Source: JANMJD01 sp963828405 (GTDB taxonomy: Bacteria > Actinomycetota > Acidimicrobiia > Acidimicrobiales > Ilumatobacteraceae). From it: a stretch of DNA of 64,000 nucleotides. The notes under the pieces were generated by a model. It made no database searches. It had not been told where the DNA came from and saw nothing but the letters and a program-made list of their open reading frames with translations. Made by a program: the position numbers and the translations under genes. Shown piece after piece: positions 46,964 through 56,654 of this stretch. Within the stretch, counting starts at the first letter, position 1. The number at the start of each line of letters is the position of its first letter. The DNA lies in contig CAWHEG010000031.1 of the NCBI GenBank assembly GCA_963828405.1, positions 3,472,001 through 3,536,000 of the forward strand. Reading direction: 5' to 3'.

Positions 46964-48373
46964 ATGTCCACGCCGACCGCCCCCCACGCCCATGACGAGG
47001 GCCGCCGTCCAGCGCCTGCCGATCTCCTCGTCAGGAACGCCGAGCTCGTCGCCACGATGGACCGGGACGATCGCGAGCTGAGCGGCGGCTGGGTGGCGAT
47101 CACCGGCGGCATGATCACCGCCGTCGGCGCCTCGCACGAGGTGCCGCCCGATGCCCGGCGCACACTGCACGCCGACGGCTGCCTGGTCACCCCCGGGCTG
47201 ATCAACACCCATCACCACCTGTACCAGAACCTGACCCGGGCGTACCCGCCGATGACCGCTGCCCCCCTGTTCGGATGGCTGCAGACGCTCTACCCGCTGT
47301 GGCGCGCTCTCGACGAGGAGGCGGTCCACGTGAGCACGTGGGTCGGCCTGGCCGAGCTGGCGCTGTCGGGGTGCACGACGTCGAGCGACCACCACTACGT
47401 GCACCCCGTGACCGGAGGCGACCTGCTCGGCGCGTCGATCGCCGCCGCCGGCGACATCGGCCTGCGCTTCCACCCGACCCGGGGTTCGATGTCGCTGTCG
47501 GTCAAGGACGGCGGGCTGCCCCCCGACGATGTCGTTCAGGACGACGACGAGATCCTCGCCGCCTGCGAGACCCAGGTCGCCCGCCACCACGACCGGTCGC
47601 ACGGTGCGATGATCCGCGTCGCCCTGGCGCCCTGCTCGCCGTTCAGCGTCACGACCTCGTTGATGGAGCGCTCGGCCGAGCTGGCCGACCGGCTGGACGT
47701 CCGGCTGCACACCCACCTGGCCGAGAACTCCGAGGACGACGACTACTCGCTCGCCCGCTTCGGATGCCGGCCCGTGGAGTACTTCGAGCAGGTCGGATGG
47801 TGCACCGATCGCACGTGGGTCGCCCACTGCGTGATGCCGTCGCCCGACGAGATCCGTCGACTGGGCGCCGCCGGTGTCGGTGTCGCCCACTGTCCGAGCT
47901 CCAACATGATCCTGTCGTCGGGCATCGCGCCGATCGTCGATCTACGCGCCGCCGGGGTCAAGGTGGGCATCGGAGTCGACGGCTCCTCATCGGCCGACTC
48001 GGCGTCGATGTGGCTCGAATCGCGCCAGACGATGCTGCTCGCCAAGCTGCGCAGCGGCGCCGCGGCGGGCACGGCGCGCATGGCGCTGGAATGCGCCACG
48101 CTGGGCGGCGCCGGCTGCCTCGGGCGCGAGGACGAGATCGGCGTGCTCCAGGTCGGGGCGGCGGGCGATCTCGTGGCCTGGAAGCTCGAGGGGCCCGCCT
48201 TCGCCGGGGCGATCGCCGATCCTATCGAGGCGTGGCTGCGCTGCGGACCGATCGGGGCCCATCACACCGTGGTCGCCGGGCGGCCGATCGTCGAATCGGG
48301 CGTGCTCACCCATCCGGCACTCGCCGCGATGCTCGCCGACCACCGCCGGATCAGCGCACGGATCCAGGGCTGA
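46964..48373 (+). CDS. 8-oxoguanine deaminase-like amidohydrolase
   Basis: 469 residues, amidohydrolase superfamily (COG0402). The metal ligands are HH in INTHHHLYQNLTRAYPP, His in RLHTHLAENSED, His in VAHCVMPSPDE, and Asp in GIGVDGSSSADSAS. LTRAYPPMTAAPLFGWLQ and GCTTSSDHHYVHP match enzymes that turn 8-oxoguanine into uric acid. Related triazine and guanine deaminases cannot be excluded. The start ATG 46964 fits. A role in scavenging oxidised purines is inferred. Confidence 0.85.
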   Translation: MSTPTAPHAHDEGRRPAPADLLVRNAELVATMDRDDRELSGGWVAITGGMITAVGASHEVPPDARRTLHADGCLVTPGLINTHHHLYQNLTRAYPPMTAAPLFGWLQTLYPLWRALDEEAVHVSTWVGLAELALSGCTTSSDHHYVHPVTGGDLLGASIAAAGDIGLRFHPTRGSMSLSVKDGGLPPDDVVQDDDEILAACETQVARHHDRSHGAMIRVALAPCSPFSVTTSLMERSAELADRLDVRLHTHLAENSEDDDYSLARFGCRPVEYFEQVGWCTDRTWVAHCVMPSPDEIRRLGAAGVGVAHCPSSNMILSSGIAPIVDLRAAGVKVGIGVDGSSSADSASMWLESRQTMLLAKLRSGAAAGTARMALECATLGGAGCLGREDEIGVLQVGAAGDLVAWKLEGPAFAGAIADPIEAWLRCGPIGAHHTVVAGRPIVESGVLTHPALAAMLADHRRISARIQG

Positions 48374-48395
48374 CCCATCCGGGACGACGTCGGCC

Positions 48396-49652
48396 TCAGC
48401 CGATGCGGATCGGCGACGGGATCGACCCGGTCAGGTTCTCGGGCCCATCGGCGGTGATGTGGATGTCGTCCTCGAGGCGGATGCCGCCGAAGCCGCGCAG
48501 CCCATCGGCCATCGCCCAGTTGATCGCCTCGGCATGGCGTGTCCGCACGTCGGGGGCGTCGAGCAGCGCTCCGATGAAGTAGACCCCGGGCTCGACGCTG
48601 GTGATCATCCCGACCTCGAGCGGGCGGTCGGTACGCAGGTAGCGCAGCTGAGGGTGCTGGCTCCGTTCCCGCCCGGCCGGGTACCCGCCGGCGTCGTGGA
48701 CCGTGATGCCGATCAGGTGCCCGAGGCCGTGGGGGAAGAAGACGGCGACCGCCCCCGAGGAGATCAGCTCGTCGATCCCGCCGCGCAGCAGCCCGAGTTC
48801 GATCAGGCCCGACCCGATCGTGTGCGCCGCGCCGAGGTGGACCTCGCGCCACTCGACGCCGGGCCGGCAGCGGTCGACGGCGACCTCGTGGGTGCGCCGG
48901 ACCAGCTCCCAGAGGAACCGTTGGACATCGGTCGGCTCGGCGCCGACCACCATCGTGCGCGTCACATCGCTGGCGTAGCCGTCGCACGCCGCCCCGGCGT
49001 CGATCAGCAGCAGCTCGCCCGGTCGGATCACCCGCTCCGTCGGCATGAAGTGGAGCACCGCCCCGTTGGGACCGCCGGCGACGATCGAGTCGTAGGCGGT
49101 GCGGGCGGCTCCGGCGCGGAAGAACTCAGCCTCCATCCCGATCTGCACCTCGCGTTCGCTCATCCCGGCGCCGACCTGGTCGAACACCCAGTGGTATCCC
49201 CGCCGCGTGAACGAGGCGGCACGGCGGAGGGCGTCGAGCTCCGCCTCGTCCTTGTGGATCCGGGTCTCGGCGATCGCCGGGGCGAGCGACGATTCGCCCC
49301 CGGCACCGGCGCGCCGGACGCGCCGCCGACCGCGTCGGACGATCCACTCGTCGAGCTGATCGAGCGGCTCGCCGATCGGTTCGGGGGCCTGCTCCCAGAC
49401 CAGCTCGTCGGCCGTCAGCCTGGGGGTGAACATCTGCCACTCACCGTTCGCCGCGTCGAAGGCGAGCACCCCGTCGGGCACGTCACAGCCGGCGAGGTAG
49501 CGGTGGTCGGGGTGGGGGACGAACGGGTGGTACTGATCGCTGCCCTCGATCGGCGCCGGGCGGCCGGCATGGACGAGGACGATCTCGTCGGCCAGCCCCC
49601 ACTTCGCCGCCACACGGTTGCGCCGGCGCTCGAGATGGTCGGGTGGTGTCAC
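48396..49652 (-). CDS. Xaa-Pro aminopeptidase-like M24 metallopeptidase
   Basis: 418 residues. The N-terminal creatinase-like domain has PHPDHRYLAGCDVPDGVLA. The catalytic pita-bread domain has metal ligands in LLIDAGAACDGYASDVTRT, FPHGLGHLIGITVHD, VEPGVYFIG and GIRLEDDIHI. All five ligands are present. GTG 49652 is the best start, but the only G-rich site abuts it, so translation may be leaderless or start elsewhere. It is the gene before the bkd cluster on the same strand; 53 bp separate them. Confidence 0.88.
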   Translation of the reverse strand: MTPPDHLERRRNRVAAKWGLADEIVLVHAGRPAPIEGSDQYHPFVPHPDHRYLAGCDVPDGVLAFDAANGEWQMFTPRLTADELVWEQAPEPIGEPLDQLDEWIVRRGRRRVRRAGAGGESSLAPAIAETRIHKDEAELDALRRAASFTRRGYHWVFDQVGAGMSEREVQIGMEAEFFRAGAARTAYDSIVAGGPNGAVLHFMPTERVIRPGELLLIDAGAACDGYASDVTRTMVVGAEPTDVQRFLWELVRRTHEVAVDRCRPGVEWREVHLGAAHTIGSGLIELGLLRGGIDELISSGAVAVFFPHGLGHLIGITVHDAGGYPAGRERSQHPQLRYLRTDRPLEVGMITSVEPGVYFIGALLDAPDVRTRHAEAINWAMADGLRGFGGIRLEDDIHITADGPENLTGSIPSPIRIG

Positions 49653-49705
49653 TCCCCCGACGATACGGCTCCCGCCGGCCGCGGGTGGGCGGCGTCGGCG
49701 ATTCG

Positions 49706-50994
49706 TCACCCCGTCGGGGCCGGTGGTGGCAGAAACGGTGGTTGCAGAAACAGCAGTGAGGGCTCCTCGAGCAGGTTCTTGATCCGGGCGATGAACGTCG
49801 CCGCGTCGTAGCCGTCGACGATGCGATGGTCGAAGCTCGACGAGAGGTTCATCATCGTGCGGGCGACGAACGACGATCCGTCCCACACCGGCCGGGTCTG
49901 CATCTTGTTGACCCCGACGATGGCCACCTCGGGTCGGTTGATGATCGGCGTCGTGACCAGGCCGCCGAGCGCACCGAGCGAGGTGATCGTGATCGTCGAC
50001 CCGGTCAGTTCGTCACGGCTCGCCGTCCCCTCCCGGGCCGCCGTGGTCACCCGCGACAGTTCGGCCGCCGAGCTCCACAGATCGAGCGATTGGGCCGTCG
50101 TGGAGCACCGGGACGATCAGCCCGGACGGGGTCTGCGTGGCGATGCCGATGTGGACTGCCGCGTGCTTCGTCAGCACCTGCGGTTCGCTCCGATCGTCGA
50201 ACGTGGCGTTGATCTGCGGGTGGTCGGCGACGGCGAGGACGATCGAGCGCACGAGGAACGCCAGTACGGTCAATCGGGGTTGACCGGGATACAGATCGGT
50301 CAACGACCGGCGCAGTCGCTCGAGTTGTGTGACGTCGACCTCGTCGACATAGGTGATGTGCGGGACGCTCAGCGCCTCGGTCATCCGCGAGGCGATCCTG
50401 CGGCGTAGCCCGATGATCGGGAAGGGCGCGTCCGCCGGCACCGGTGCCGCCCCCGGTGTCGGCATCTGTGTCGGTGTCGGCGACGGGAGAGCCGTCGGCG
50501 CTGGTCGGGCGGGTCGCGCCGCCGATGGCCGGCCGGTGATGAGGTGGTCGTCGAGGTCCTCGTGGCTGATCCGGCCGTGCGCGCCGCAGGGCACGACATC
50601 GGCGAGATCGATGCCGAGGCGCCGCGCCCGCTGGCGCACGGACGGGGCCGCGGTGACGGGGACGTCGTGACGGCCCACCACCGGCGCCGGCTCGACCTCG
50701 GCGGGCACGAGACCCGGGGCCGCGACCGCGACGACGGCGGGAGGCGCGGCGCCCCCCGTCTCGATCCCGACGAAGTCGCCCCCGACGGCGAGCACGTCGC
50801 CGGGTTCGCCGGTCAGGAAGGCGACGGTCCCGGCCACCGGCGCGTAGATCTCGACCGTGGCCTTGTCGGTGAGCACCTCGGCGATGATCGTGTCGGGGGT
50901 GACCGCGTCGCCGACGCGCGACGTGCCACGCCACCAGCTCCGCCTCGGCGATGCCCTCGCCGACATCGGGCAGGCGGACGACGTGAACGCTCAT
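49706..50994 (-). pseudogene. bkdC: Branched-chain 2-oxoacid dehydrogenase E2 (acyltransferase), two +1 frameshifts
   Basis: E2 core of the complex that oxidises Leu/Ile/Val keto acids. The lipoyl domain has VRLPDVGEGIAEAELVAWHV and the lipoylated Lys in EVLTDKATVEIYAP. The E3-binding domain is PSVRQRARRLGIDLADV. The catalytic domain has PHITYVDEVDVTQLERLRRS and ends with SSFDHRIVDGYDAATFI. Breaks occur near 50919 (between AWHV and VGDAVTPDT) and 50094 (after VLHD). Each is explained by one extra base; total length is 2 mod 3, as expected from two insertions. Start ATG 50994 has AGAGG six bases upstream. Repaired length would be about 428 residues, normal. Confidence 0.9.
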
Positions 50995-51004
50995 CGGCGG
51001 CCTC

Positions 51005-52042
51005 TCATCGGGCATCATCGCTCATCGGGTCGCCATGGGTCGCGCGCATCGCCGCCGCCAGTCGTGCCGGACCGGGGAAGTAGTTCCACTCGTGGGCATG
51101 CGGGTACGGGGTGTCCCACCCGGTGACCCGGGCGATCGGAGCCTCGAGCGACCACAGGGCGTGCTCCTGCACCAGCGCGCACAGCTCGGCGCCGAAGCCG
51201 GAGGTGAGGGTTGCCTCGTGGGCGACGACGCAACGACCGGTCTTGCGCACCGACTCGACGATCGTGTCGAGGTCGAGCGGCACGAGGCTGCGCAGATCGA
51301 TGATCTCGGCGTCGATCCCGGCCTCGAGCGGCGGCCGCCTCGGCGACGTGGACCAGCGTGCCGTACGTCAGCACGGTCAGGTCGCCCCCGGCGCGGTGAA
51401 CCCGGGCGACACCGAGGGGCACGGTGTAGTGCCCGTCGGGCACCTCGCCGAGCGGGATGCGCCGACCACGGCACGATCGCCCGTTCGTGGTGACCGTCGA
51501 ACGGTCCGTTGTAGAGGCGCTTCGGTTCGAGGAAGATCACCGGGTCGTCGTCCTCGATCGAGGCGATGAGCAGGCCCTTGGCGTCGTAGGGGTTCGACGG
51601 GATGACGGTCTTCAGGCCGGCGACGTGGGTGAAGATCGCCTCGGGGCTCTGCGAGTGGGTCTGACCGCCGAAGATCCCGCCACCGGTCGGCATGCGGATC
51701 GTGATCGGAGCGCGTGAACTCGCCGGCCGAGCGGTGACGGAGCCGGGCCGCCTCGGAGACGATCTGGTCGTATGCCGGATAGACGTAGTCGGCGAACTGG
51801 ATCTCGACGCACGGGCGCAGTCCGTAGGCAGCCATGCCGATCGCCGCGCCGACGATCGCACTCTCGTTGATCGGTGCGTCGAAGCAGCGCTGCTCGCCGA
51901 ATCGCTGCTGCAGGCCCTGGGTGCAGCGGAACACCCCGCCGAAGTAGCCGACATCCTCGCCGAACACGACGACCCGCTCGTCGCGCTCCATCGCGACCGC
52001 CTGGGCGTCGCGGATCGCCTCGACCATCGTCATCCGGGGCAT
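51005..52042 (-). pseudogene. bkdB: Branched-chain 2-oxoacid dehydrogenase E1 beta, three +1 frameshifts
   Basis: The N-terminus reads MTMVEAIRDAQAVAMERDER, then VFGEDVGYFGGVFRCTQGL and FADYVYPAYDQIVSEAARL. The frame shifts near 51712 to PITIRMPTGGGIFGGQTHSQ and NPYDAKGLLIASIEDDDPVI, near 51455 to PDGHYTVPLGVARVH, and near 51331 to LDLDTIVESVRKTGRCVV, ending with HEWNYFPGPARLAAAM. Each shift fits one inserted G or C. Total length is 0 mod 3, as three insertions require. Repaired length is about 344 residues, normal for E1 beta. ATG 52042 is two bases after the E1 alpha stop. Confidence 0.9.
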
Positions 52043-52044
52043 CG

Positions 52045-53305
52045 TCAGAAGCCGGCCTGATCGCGTTGACGGCGCAGGTGTTCGGGCATCGTCGCATACA
52101 CGTCGTCGAACATCGACGCCGGGGAGGAGTGCCCGGCTGCGCAGCGTTCCGTGGCGTTCTGCTTCGTCGGCCGCTGCGGTCACCGTCGCCTCCACCTCGT
52201 CGACGCACTGCTGGTGCCGATCCTCGCTCCATTCGCCGATGCGGATCAGGTGGTTCTTCAGCCGCTCGATCGGATCGCCGAGCGGCCACGTCGACGGCTC
52301 GTCCTTGGGGCGGTACGCGGAGGGATCGTCGGATGTGGAGTGGGCGCCGACCCGGTACGTCACCCACTCGATCAACGTCGGGCCATGATTGCCCCGCGCC
52401 CGTTCGGCGGCCCACGACGACACGGCGTGAACGGCGAGGTAGTCGTTGCCGTCGACACGCAGCGAGGCGATCCCGAACCCGTGGCCGCGGGTGGCGAACG
52501 TCGCCGAGTCGCCACGGGCGAAACCCTGGAACGTGGAGATCGCCCACTGGTTGTTGACGATGTTCAGGATCACCGGTGCGTGGTAGGTCGAGGCGAACAC
52601 CATCGCCGCGTGGAAGTCGCCCTCGGCGGTCGCCCCGTCGCCGATCCACGCCGAGGCGATCCGCGTGTCGCCCGAGAGGGCCGAGGCCATCGCCCAACCG
52701 ACCGCCTGGGGGAACTGCGTCGCCAGGTTGCCCGAGATCGAGAAGAACCCGGCCTCGCGCGACGAGTACATCACCGGCAGTTGCCGGCCCTTCAGCGGAT
52801 CGTGGCTGTTCGAGTAGATCTGATTGATCATCTTCGACCAGCGGGTATCCGGCGGTGATCAGCAACCCCTGCTGCCGGTAGGTGGGGAAGCACATGTCCC
52901 CGGCATCCAGGGCGCGACGGTGGGCGCACGACACGCGCCTCCTCCCCCAGGGACTGCATGTAGAACGACGTGTTGCCCCGACGGTGGGCGCTGGAGCATC
53001 TGCGCGTCGAAGGAGCGCACGATGAGCATGTCGCGCAGGCCGCGGCGGAGCTGATCAGCGTCGAGTGTTCCCGCCCACGGTCCGACGGCATCGCCGTCGA
53101 CGTTGAGCACGCGGATCATGTCCGCGCCGAGGTCGACGATCGCTTGCGGGGCGACATCGACGGGCGGGCGGCGGACCTCACCGGCCCGGTCGATGTGCAG
53201 GTCGCGGAACGCCGGCGACTCCCCGGGCCGAGCCATCGGCTCGGGGATCCGCAGCCGCAGCGCCTGCGGCGGACGCACCGTGTCGGCCTGGTGGTGGTCG
53301 GTCAT
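52045..53305 (-). pseudogene. bkdA: Branched-chain 2-oxoacid dehydrogenase E1 alpha, four +1 frameshifts
   Basis: TPP-dependent decarboxylase subunit. GRQLPVMYSSREAGFFSISG, the TPP motif SAWIGDGATAEGDFHAAMVF with VNNQWAISTFQG, and GAHSTSDDPSAYRP (phosphorylation-loop region) are diagnostic of the branched-chain type. Breaks occur near 52992, 52935, 52836 and 52135, each fitting one extra base; length is 1 mod 3, as four insertions require. Between breaks, GNTSFYMQSLGEEA and CFPTYRQQGLLITAGYPLV appear in other frames. No in-frame stop exists in the conserved frames. The start at ATG 53305 is inferred. It is first in the bkdABC operon; no E3 gene is in view. Confidence 0.9.
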
Positions 53306-53351
53306 CGCCCGGACCCAGGACATGCTCCGGCGACGAGGCGCCCGACAGCGG

Positions 53352-53927
53352 TCAGAAGACGTCCTTCGGTTCGCGGGCGAAGATCTCGCGGACCATCGGC
53401 TCGAAGTACTCGAGGGGCTTGCGCGGATAGGCGGGATCGAAGCAGTTCTGGTCCCACTCGGCGCAGAACCGCACCGTCGCCTCGTAGTGGGGGCTGTCGG
53501 CGTAGCGGTCGCGGGCGTTGCGGTCCTTGCCGTAGAGGTGGAAGTAGTAGTAGCCCTGGAACAGCCCGTGGTGCTTGACGATCCAGTGGTTCTGCTCGTT
53601 GATGTACGGCTTGAGCAGGGCTGCGGCGACCTCGGAGTGGTTCGCCGTGCCGATCACGTCGCCGATGTCGTGGAGCAGCGCCGTCACGATCGTCTCGGTG
53701 TCGGCCCCGTCGGCCTCGGCGCGGGTGGCCGATTCGAGGACGTGTTCGAGCCGCGAGACCTGATACGGCGAGGGGCCGTCCATCTGGCGGAGCCAGTCCA
53801 TCACCCGATCGGCCTGGGTGGCGAGCTGCTCGGCCTCGTAGCTGAAGGCCAGGTCGTGGTCGGCCTTGGTGAACTCGGCCATCGAGGTGAACGCCACCAC
53901 TCGGGAGGAAGCATGCAGGTCGGTCAT
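53352..53927 (-). CDS. tmpB: HD-domain mixed-valent diiron oxygenase, TmpB/PhnZ-like
   Basis: 191 residues. HD-domain metal ligands are in SRLEHVLESATRAEADG, ALLHDIGDVIGTANHS and WIVKHHGLFQGYYYF. This subclass contains PhnZ, TmpB and myo-inositol oxygenase, which cleave C-P or C-C bonds with a diiron site. The adjacent gene encodes a TmpA-like hydroxylase, and start and stop overlap by ATGA, so the pair should work in sequence. In the known TmpA/TmpB pathway, 2-(trimethylammonio)ethylphosphonate is hydroxylated and then cleaved to glycine betaine and phosphate. No phosphonate transporter is nearby, so the real substrate is uncertain. Confidence 0.65.
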   Translation of the reverse strand: MTDLHASSRVVAFTSMAEFTKADHDLAFSYEAEQLATQADRVMDWLRQMDGPSPYQVSRLEHVLESATRAEADGADTETIVTALLHDIGDVIGTANHSEVAAALLKPYINEQNHWIVKHHGLFQGYYYFHLYGKDRNARDRYADSPHYEATVRFCAEWDQNCFDPAYPRKPLEYFEPMVREIFAREPKDVF

Positions 53928-55099
53928 GCCGTCACCATCGCATTTGTCGCCTCGCCGGTCAACCGGGCGATCACGCTGTGGACGTCGTCGGTCGAGAAGA
54001 AGACGTCCTGCAGGTGGCGGGGACCGTCGGGGGTGAACGCCGTACGGGCGTGCAGGGCGCGATAACCGTCGACGAAGAGCATGTCGCCGCCCCGCAGGCG
54101 GAATCGGACCTGGTTGGCAGGGTCGCACAGCAGCCGGCCGAGCACACGGTAGGCGCGGTACCACTCGCTCAGATCGGGATGGTCGAAGGGCAGCGGCTGC
54201 ATCAACTGGTTGGAGAACCTCAGGTGGGTGAACCTGCCGTGGACGTCGCGACGCACGAGCGGATTGCGGCTGAACCCGTCGGCATCCGCCGAGTACTGGC
54301 GGAAGCCCACCTCGACCCGGCTGAGGACCTCGATCGCCGCCGGATCGAGGTCGCGTAGTTGCTCGAGCACGGCGAACCCGTCGACGAGGATCGAATCGCC
54401 CCCCGTCGCCTCGTTGACCAGCATCGACAGGATCTGGCCGCTCGGCGGGTGGGTGTACTGGGCGTTGTCGTTGTGCGGGGCCAGCGCCTCGGAGGTGAAG
54501 GCGACGTTGAAGCCCGCCGGGTCGACCATCACGTCGAACAGGAAGCCGAGCGAGGAGTCGACGAGGGCGAGGCCGATCGAGCGGGCGAACCCGACGACCG
54601 TGCCGGGCACCGTCGGAGCCCCGGTGACGACCACGGCGCCGTCACGACGGAACGATTCGAACATCCGGCGATGGAGGTCGGGGTCGGCGAGCACGGCGTC
54701 GTGCCCGAAGCGGTCGAGCTCGTACCCTGCCCTCCACAGGTTGGCGGTGTAGGCACCGCGCCCGGCAGCCTGGCGAATGCGTGTCCACGCCTCGGCGGTG
54801 TACACGCTCTCGTGTCCATCCGCCCAGCTCAGGCGCAGTTCCCCGTCCACCACGCGGTGGGCCACCGTGCTCGGGGCGTCGAGGTCGAGCCACGGTTGGC
54901 GACGGCGCTCATCGGTCTGCAGGATCCGGCAGCGGACGCACGGGCAGTTGTCGCGCAACCACTCGGCCGGGAGGGTGACAGTTTGCCCGCCGAGCGTGGT
55001 GAGCAGGCCACCGGCGGTCGGGACGGCACCGACGAACGGACCCGCCGGGAGTACGGCACCCGGAGCGCCCATCTCGATCTGACGGAAGATCCCGGACAT
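53924..55099 (-). CDS. tmpA: Fe(II)/2-oxoglutarate hydroxylase, TmpA / gamma-butyrobetaine hydroxylase-like
   Basis: 391 residues. The N-terminal DUF971 domain has LPAEWLRDNCPCVRCR with the zinc-binding Cys. The TauD-type catalytic domain has the metal His and Asp in APHNDNAQYTHPP, and the distal His in DGYRALHARTAF, with the Arg for 2-oxoglutarate downstream. Both gamma-butyrobetaine hydroxylase and TmpA have this layout and act on trimethylammonium substrates. The overlapping HD-domain gene favours TmpA. Nearby genes for trimethylamine-like and one-carbon chemistry fit quaternary amine use. Confidence 0.75.
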   Translation of the reverse strand: MSGIFRQIEMGAPGAVLPAGPFVGAVPTAGGLLTTLGGQTVTLPAEWLRDNCPCVRCRILQTDERRRQPWLDLDAPSTVAHRVVDGELRLSWADGHESVYTAEAWTRIRQAAGRGAYTANLWRAGYELDRFGHDAVLADPDLHRRMFESFRRDGAVVVTGAPTVPGTVVGFARSIGLALVDSSLGFLFDVMVDPAGFNVAFTSEALAPHNDNAQYTHPPSGQILSMLVNEATGGDSILVDGFAVLEQLRDLDPAAIEVLSRVEVGFRQYSADADGFSRNPLVRRDVHGRFTHLRFSNQLMQPLPFDHPDLSEWYRAYRVLGRLLCDPANQVRFRLRGGDMLFVDGYRALHARTAFTPDGPRHLQDVFFSTDDVHSVIARLTGEATNAMVTA

Positions 55100-55163
55100 T
55101 GGTGGCTCCTCGCTGTCGGGCCTGATCGCGCCCGGTCATCGTCGCGCGTCGCGTGCCGGACTG

Positions 55164-56051
55164 TCACGTCTGGAGGTCGAGCACCGTCCCGGCGAGCCAG
55201 GCCAACTCCTCGGACCAGTCGACGACGGTGACGGCTGGGCGCAGGACGAACTTGGAGATCCCGTGCTCGACGAGCATGGCGATCAGCCGGCGGAGCTCGG
55301 CCGATCCGCACGGCACGATGTCGGTGACGTCGCCGTCGGGCCGCCGCGCCCGCAGGGCGTCGATCAGCCCCGGCGGTGGCGGAACCCGCAGGTACGGGAT
55401 GCTCAGCCCGAAGTGCTCGGGGTCGATCCGGCGTCCGGCGGCATCGGCGGCCTCGCCGATCCGCCGGACGGCGAGGCCCGCCTCCGGCGGGGTCAGATTG
55501 GCCCCCAACCACCCGTCCGAGAGCCTGCCGGCCCGCTCGATGGCCGCCGGACCGACACCGCCGAGCCAGATCTCCAGCGGCTCCTGCACCGGGCGGGCCG
55601 GTAGGACGAGTCCCGTGCACTCGAAGGAGACACCGTGGTGGTCGATCGCCTCGCCGGCCCACCACCGACGCAGCAGGTCGATCACCTCGTCGAGGGCGTG
55701 GCCGCGGTGGCGCCGCCCGATGGTCAGCGCCTCACGTTCGCCCGACTGGTCGAGACCGGGCACGAGGGTGAGCAGCAGGCGCCCGTTCGACAGGCGATCG
55801 AGCTGGGCGAGCTCCTTGGCGAGCACGAACGGGCTGCGCCCGAAGGGCACGATGTTGGCGCCCAGCTTCAACCGCGTCGTGCGGGCCGCGGCGAAGGCCA
55901 GCCCGAGCGCCGGATCGACGAGCGGCCCCATCGGCACGTCGGAGAGCCAGATCGTGTCGAAGCCCCCCGATTCGAGCCCGTCGACGACATCGCCCAGCGT
56001 GCCAGGGTCGGCCGGCGCACCACCGGGCGAGACCGCCACACGGACCTTCAC
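55164..56051 (-). CDS. Luciferase-like (probably F420-dependent) oxidoreductase
   Basis: 295 residues, LLM flavin-reductase fold. Typical blocks are GLESGGFDTIWLSDVPMGPL, LGANIVPFGRSPFVLAKELA, LDRLSNGRLLLTLVPG, IWLGGVGPAAIERAGRLSDG. Actinobacterial members mostly use F420 rather than FMN. The substrate is unknown. The start ATG 56051 gives the family's N-terminus. The gene is 64 bp upstream of tmpA on the same strand and may belong with it. Confidence 0.85.
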   Translation of the reverse strand: MKVRVAVSPGGAPADPGTLGDVVDGLESGGFDTIWLSDVPMGPLVDPALGLAFAAARTTRLKLGANIVPFGRSPFVLAKELAQLDRLSNGRLLLTLVPGLDQSGEREALTIGRRHRGHALDEVIDLLRRWWAGEAIDHHGVSFECTGLVLPARPVQEPLEIWLGGVGPAAIERAGRLSDGWLGANLTPPEAGLAVRRIGEAADAAGRRIDPEHFGLSIPYLRVPPPPGLIDALRARRPDGDVTDIVPCGSAELRRLIAMLVEHGISKFVLRPAVTVVDWSEELAWLAGTVLDLQT

Positions 56052-56240
56052 GGCCCCACCATACCGAGGCGCCAGCGCGCCCCGGAGACGCCGAACCCGG
56101 CCGTTTCACCAAGACTCGCGCACAGCGAGAGCAGGCCACCACAGTGGGCTCTCCTAAAGTACGCCTCTTGACACTCTACGTAACTCTTTTGCGAAGAAAT
56201 CTCCAGAATCGGCGCAAAACAGCGTCACTGCAACAGCAGA
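56052..56240. other. AT-richer intergenic region
   Basis: The half from about 56150 to 56240 has clearly lower GC than the rest of this part of the chromosome. It separates the leftward oxidoreductase from the rightward hypothetical gene and should contain the promoters of both. TTGACA at about 56167-56172 is a candidate -35 element for the rightward gene; no strong -10 was assigned. Confidence 0.4.
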
Positions 56241-56654
56241 GTGCCGTCACTTATCACTGTGAATCACTATTCGAACACGCCAGCGCCCCAGCCGACAGCA
56301 ACCGCCATCGCCGAAGATCGTCGCTTCGCTCGTCGGATCTCGATCTCCCCCACCTCCCAGACCGGCACCAAGAAGTGCGCCGGGCGCTGCGCCCACGCAG
56401 CCTGCCTGCACGGTGCACCCGAGGTCCGCCTCGACATCCAGGTGCGCAACGACTTCTGGATCACCGTGGTCAGCGTGAAGCAGGGTCCCGCCTTCGGCAC
56501 GATGGTCATCGGCGACACCGTGGTCGCCCTCGACGCCAATGGCGAGGCGGCCAAGCAGTACCTCGTCGACCCGCTGCCCGCCCCGCTCACCGTCACCGTC
56601 GCCGACCTCGCCGGCCGCCGGTTCGACGTCGTCTTCGCCTCGACCACCGACTGA
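56241..56654 (+). CDS. Hypothetical protein
   Basis: About 137 residues, not recognised. No ATG is available; GTG 56241 is the first possible start and lacks a good ribosome site, so the true start may be further in. The best-behaved part is the C-terminal 80 residues, with beta-like alternation (VRLDIQVRNDFWITVVSVKQ, FGTMVIGDTVVALDANGEA, LTVTVADLAGRRFDVVF). Four Cys cluster in KKCAGRCAHAACLHG. No signal peptide is seen. Its stop codon falls in the first unit of a 16-bp tandem repeat. Codon use in the second half resembles genes, which supports a real protein. Confidence 0.45.
   Translation: MPSLITVNHYSNTPAPQPTATAIAEDRRFARRISISPTSQTGTKKCAGRCAHAACLHGAPEVRLDIQVRNDFWITVVSVKQGPAFGTMVIGDTVVALDANGEAAKQYLVDPLPAPLTVTVADLAGRRFDVVFASTTD

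Noticed and set aside
52045..53305. Programmed ribosomal frameshifting as an explanation for the bkd breaks
   Set aside because: Nine sites with no shared slippery sequence in three metabolic genes cannot be programmed events.
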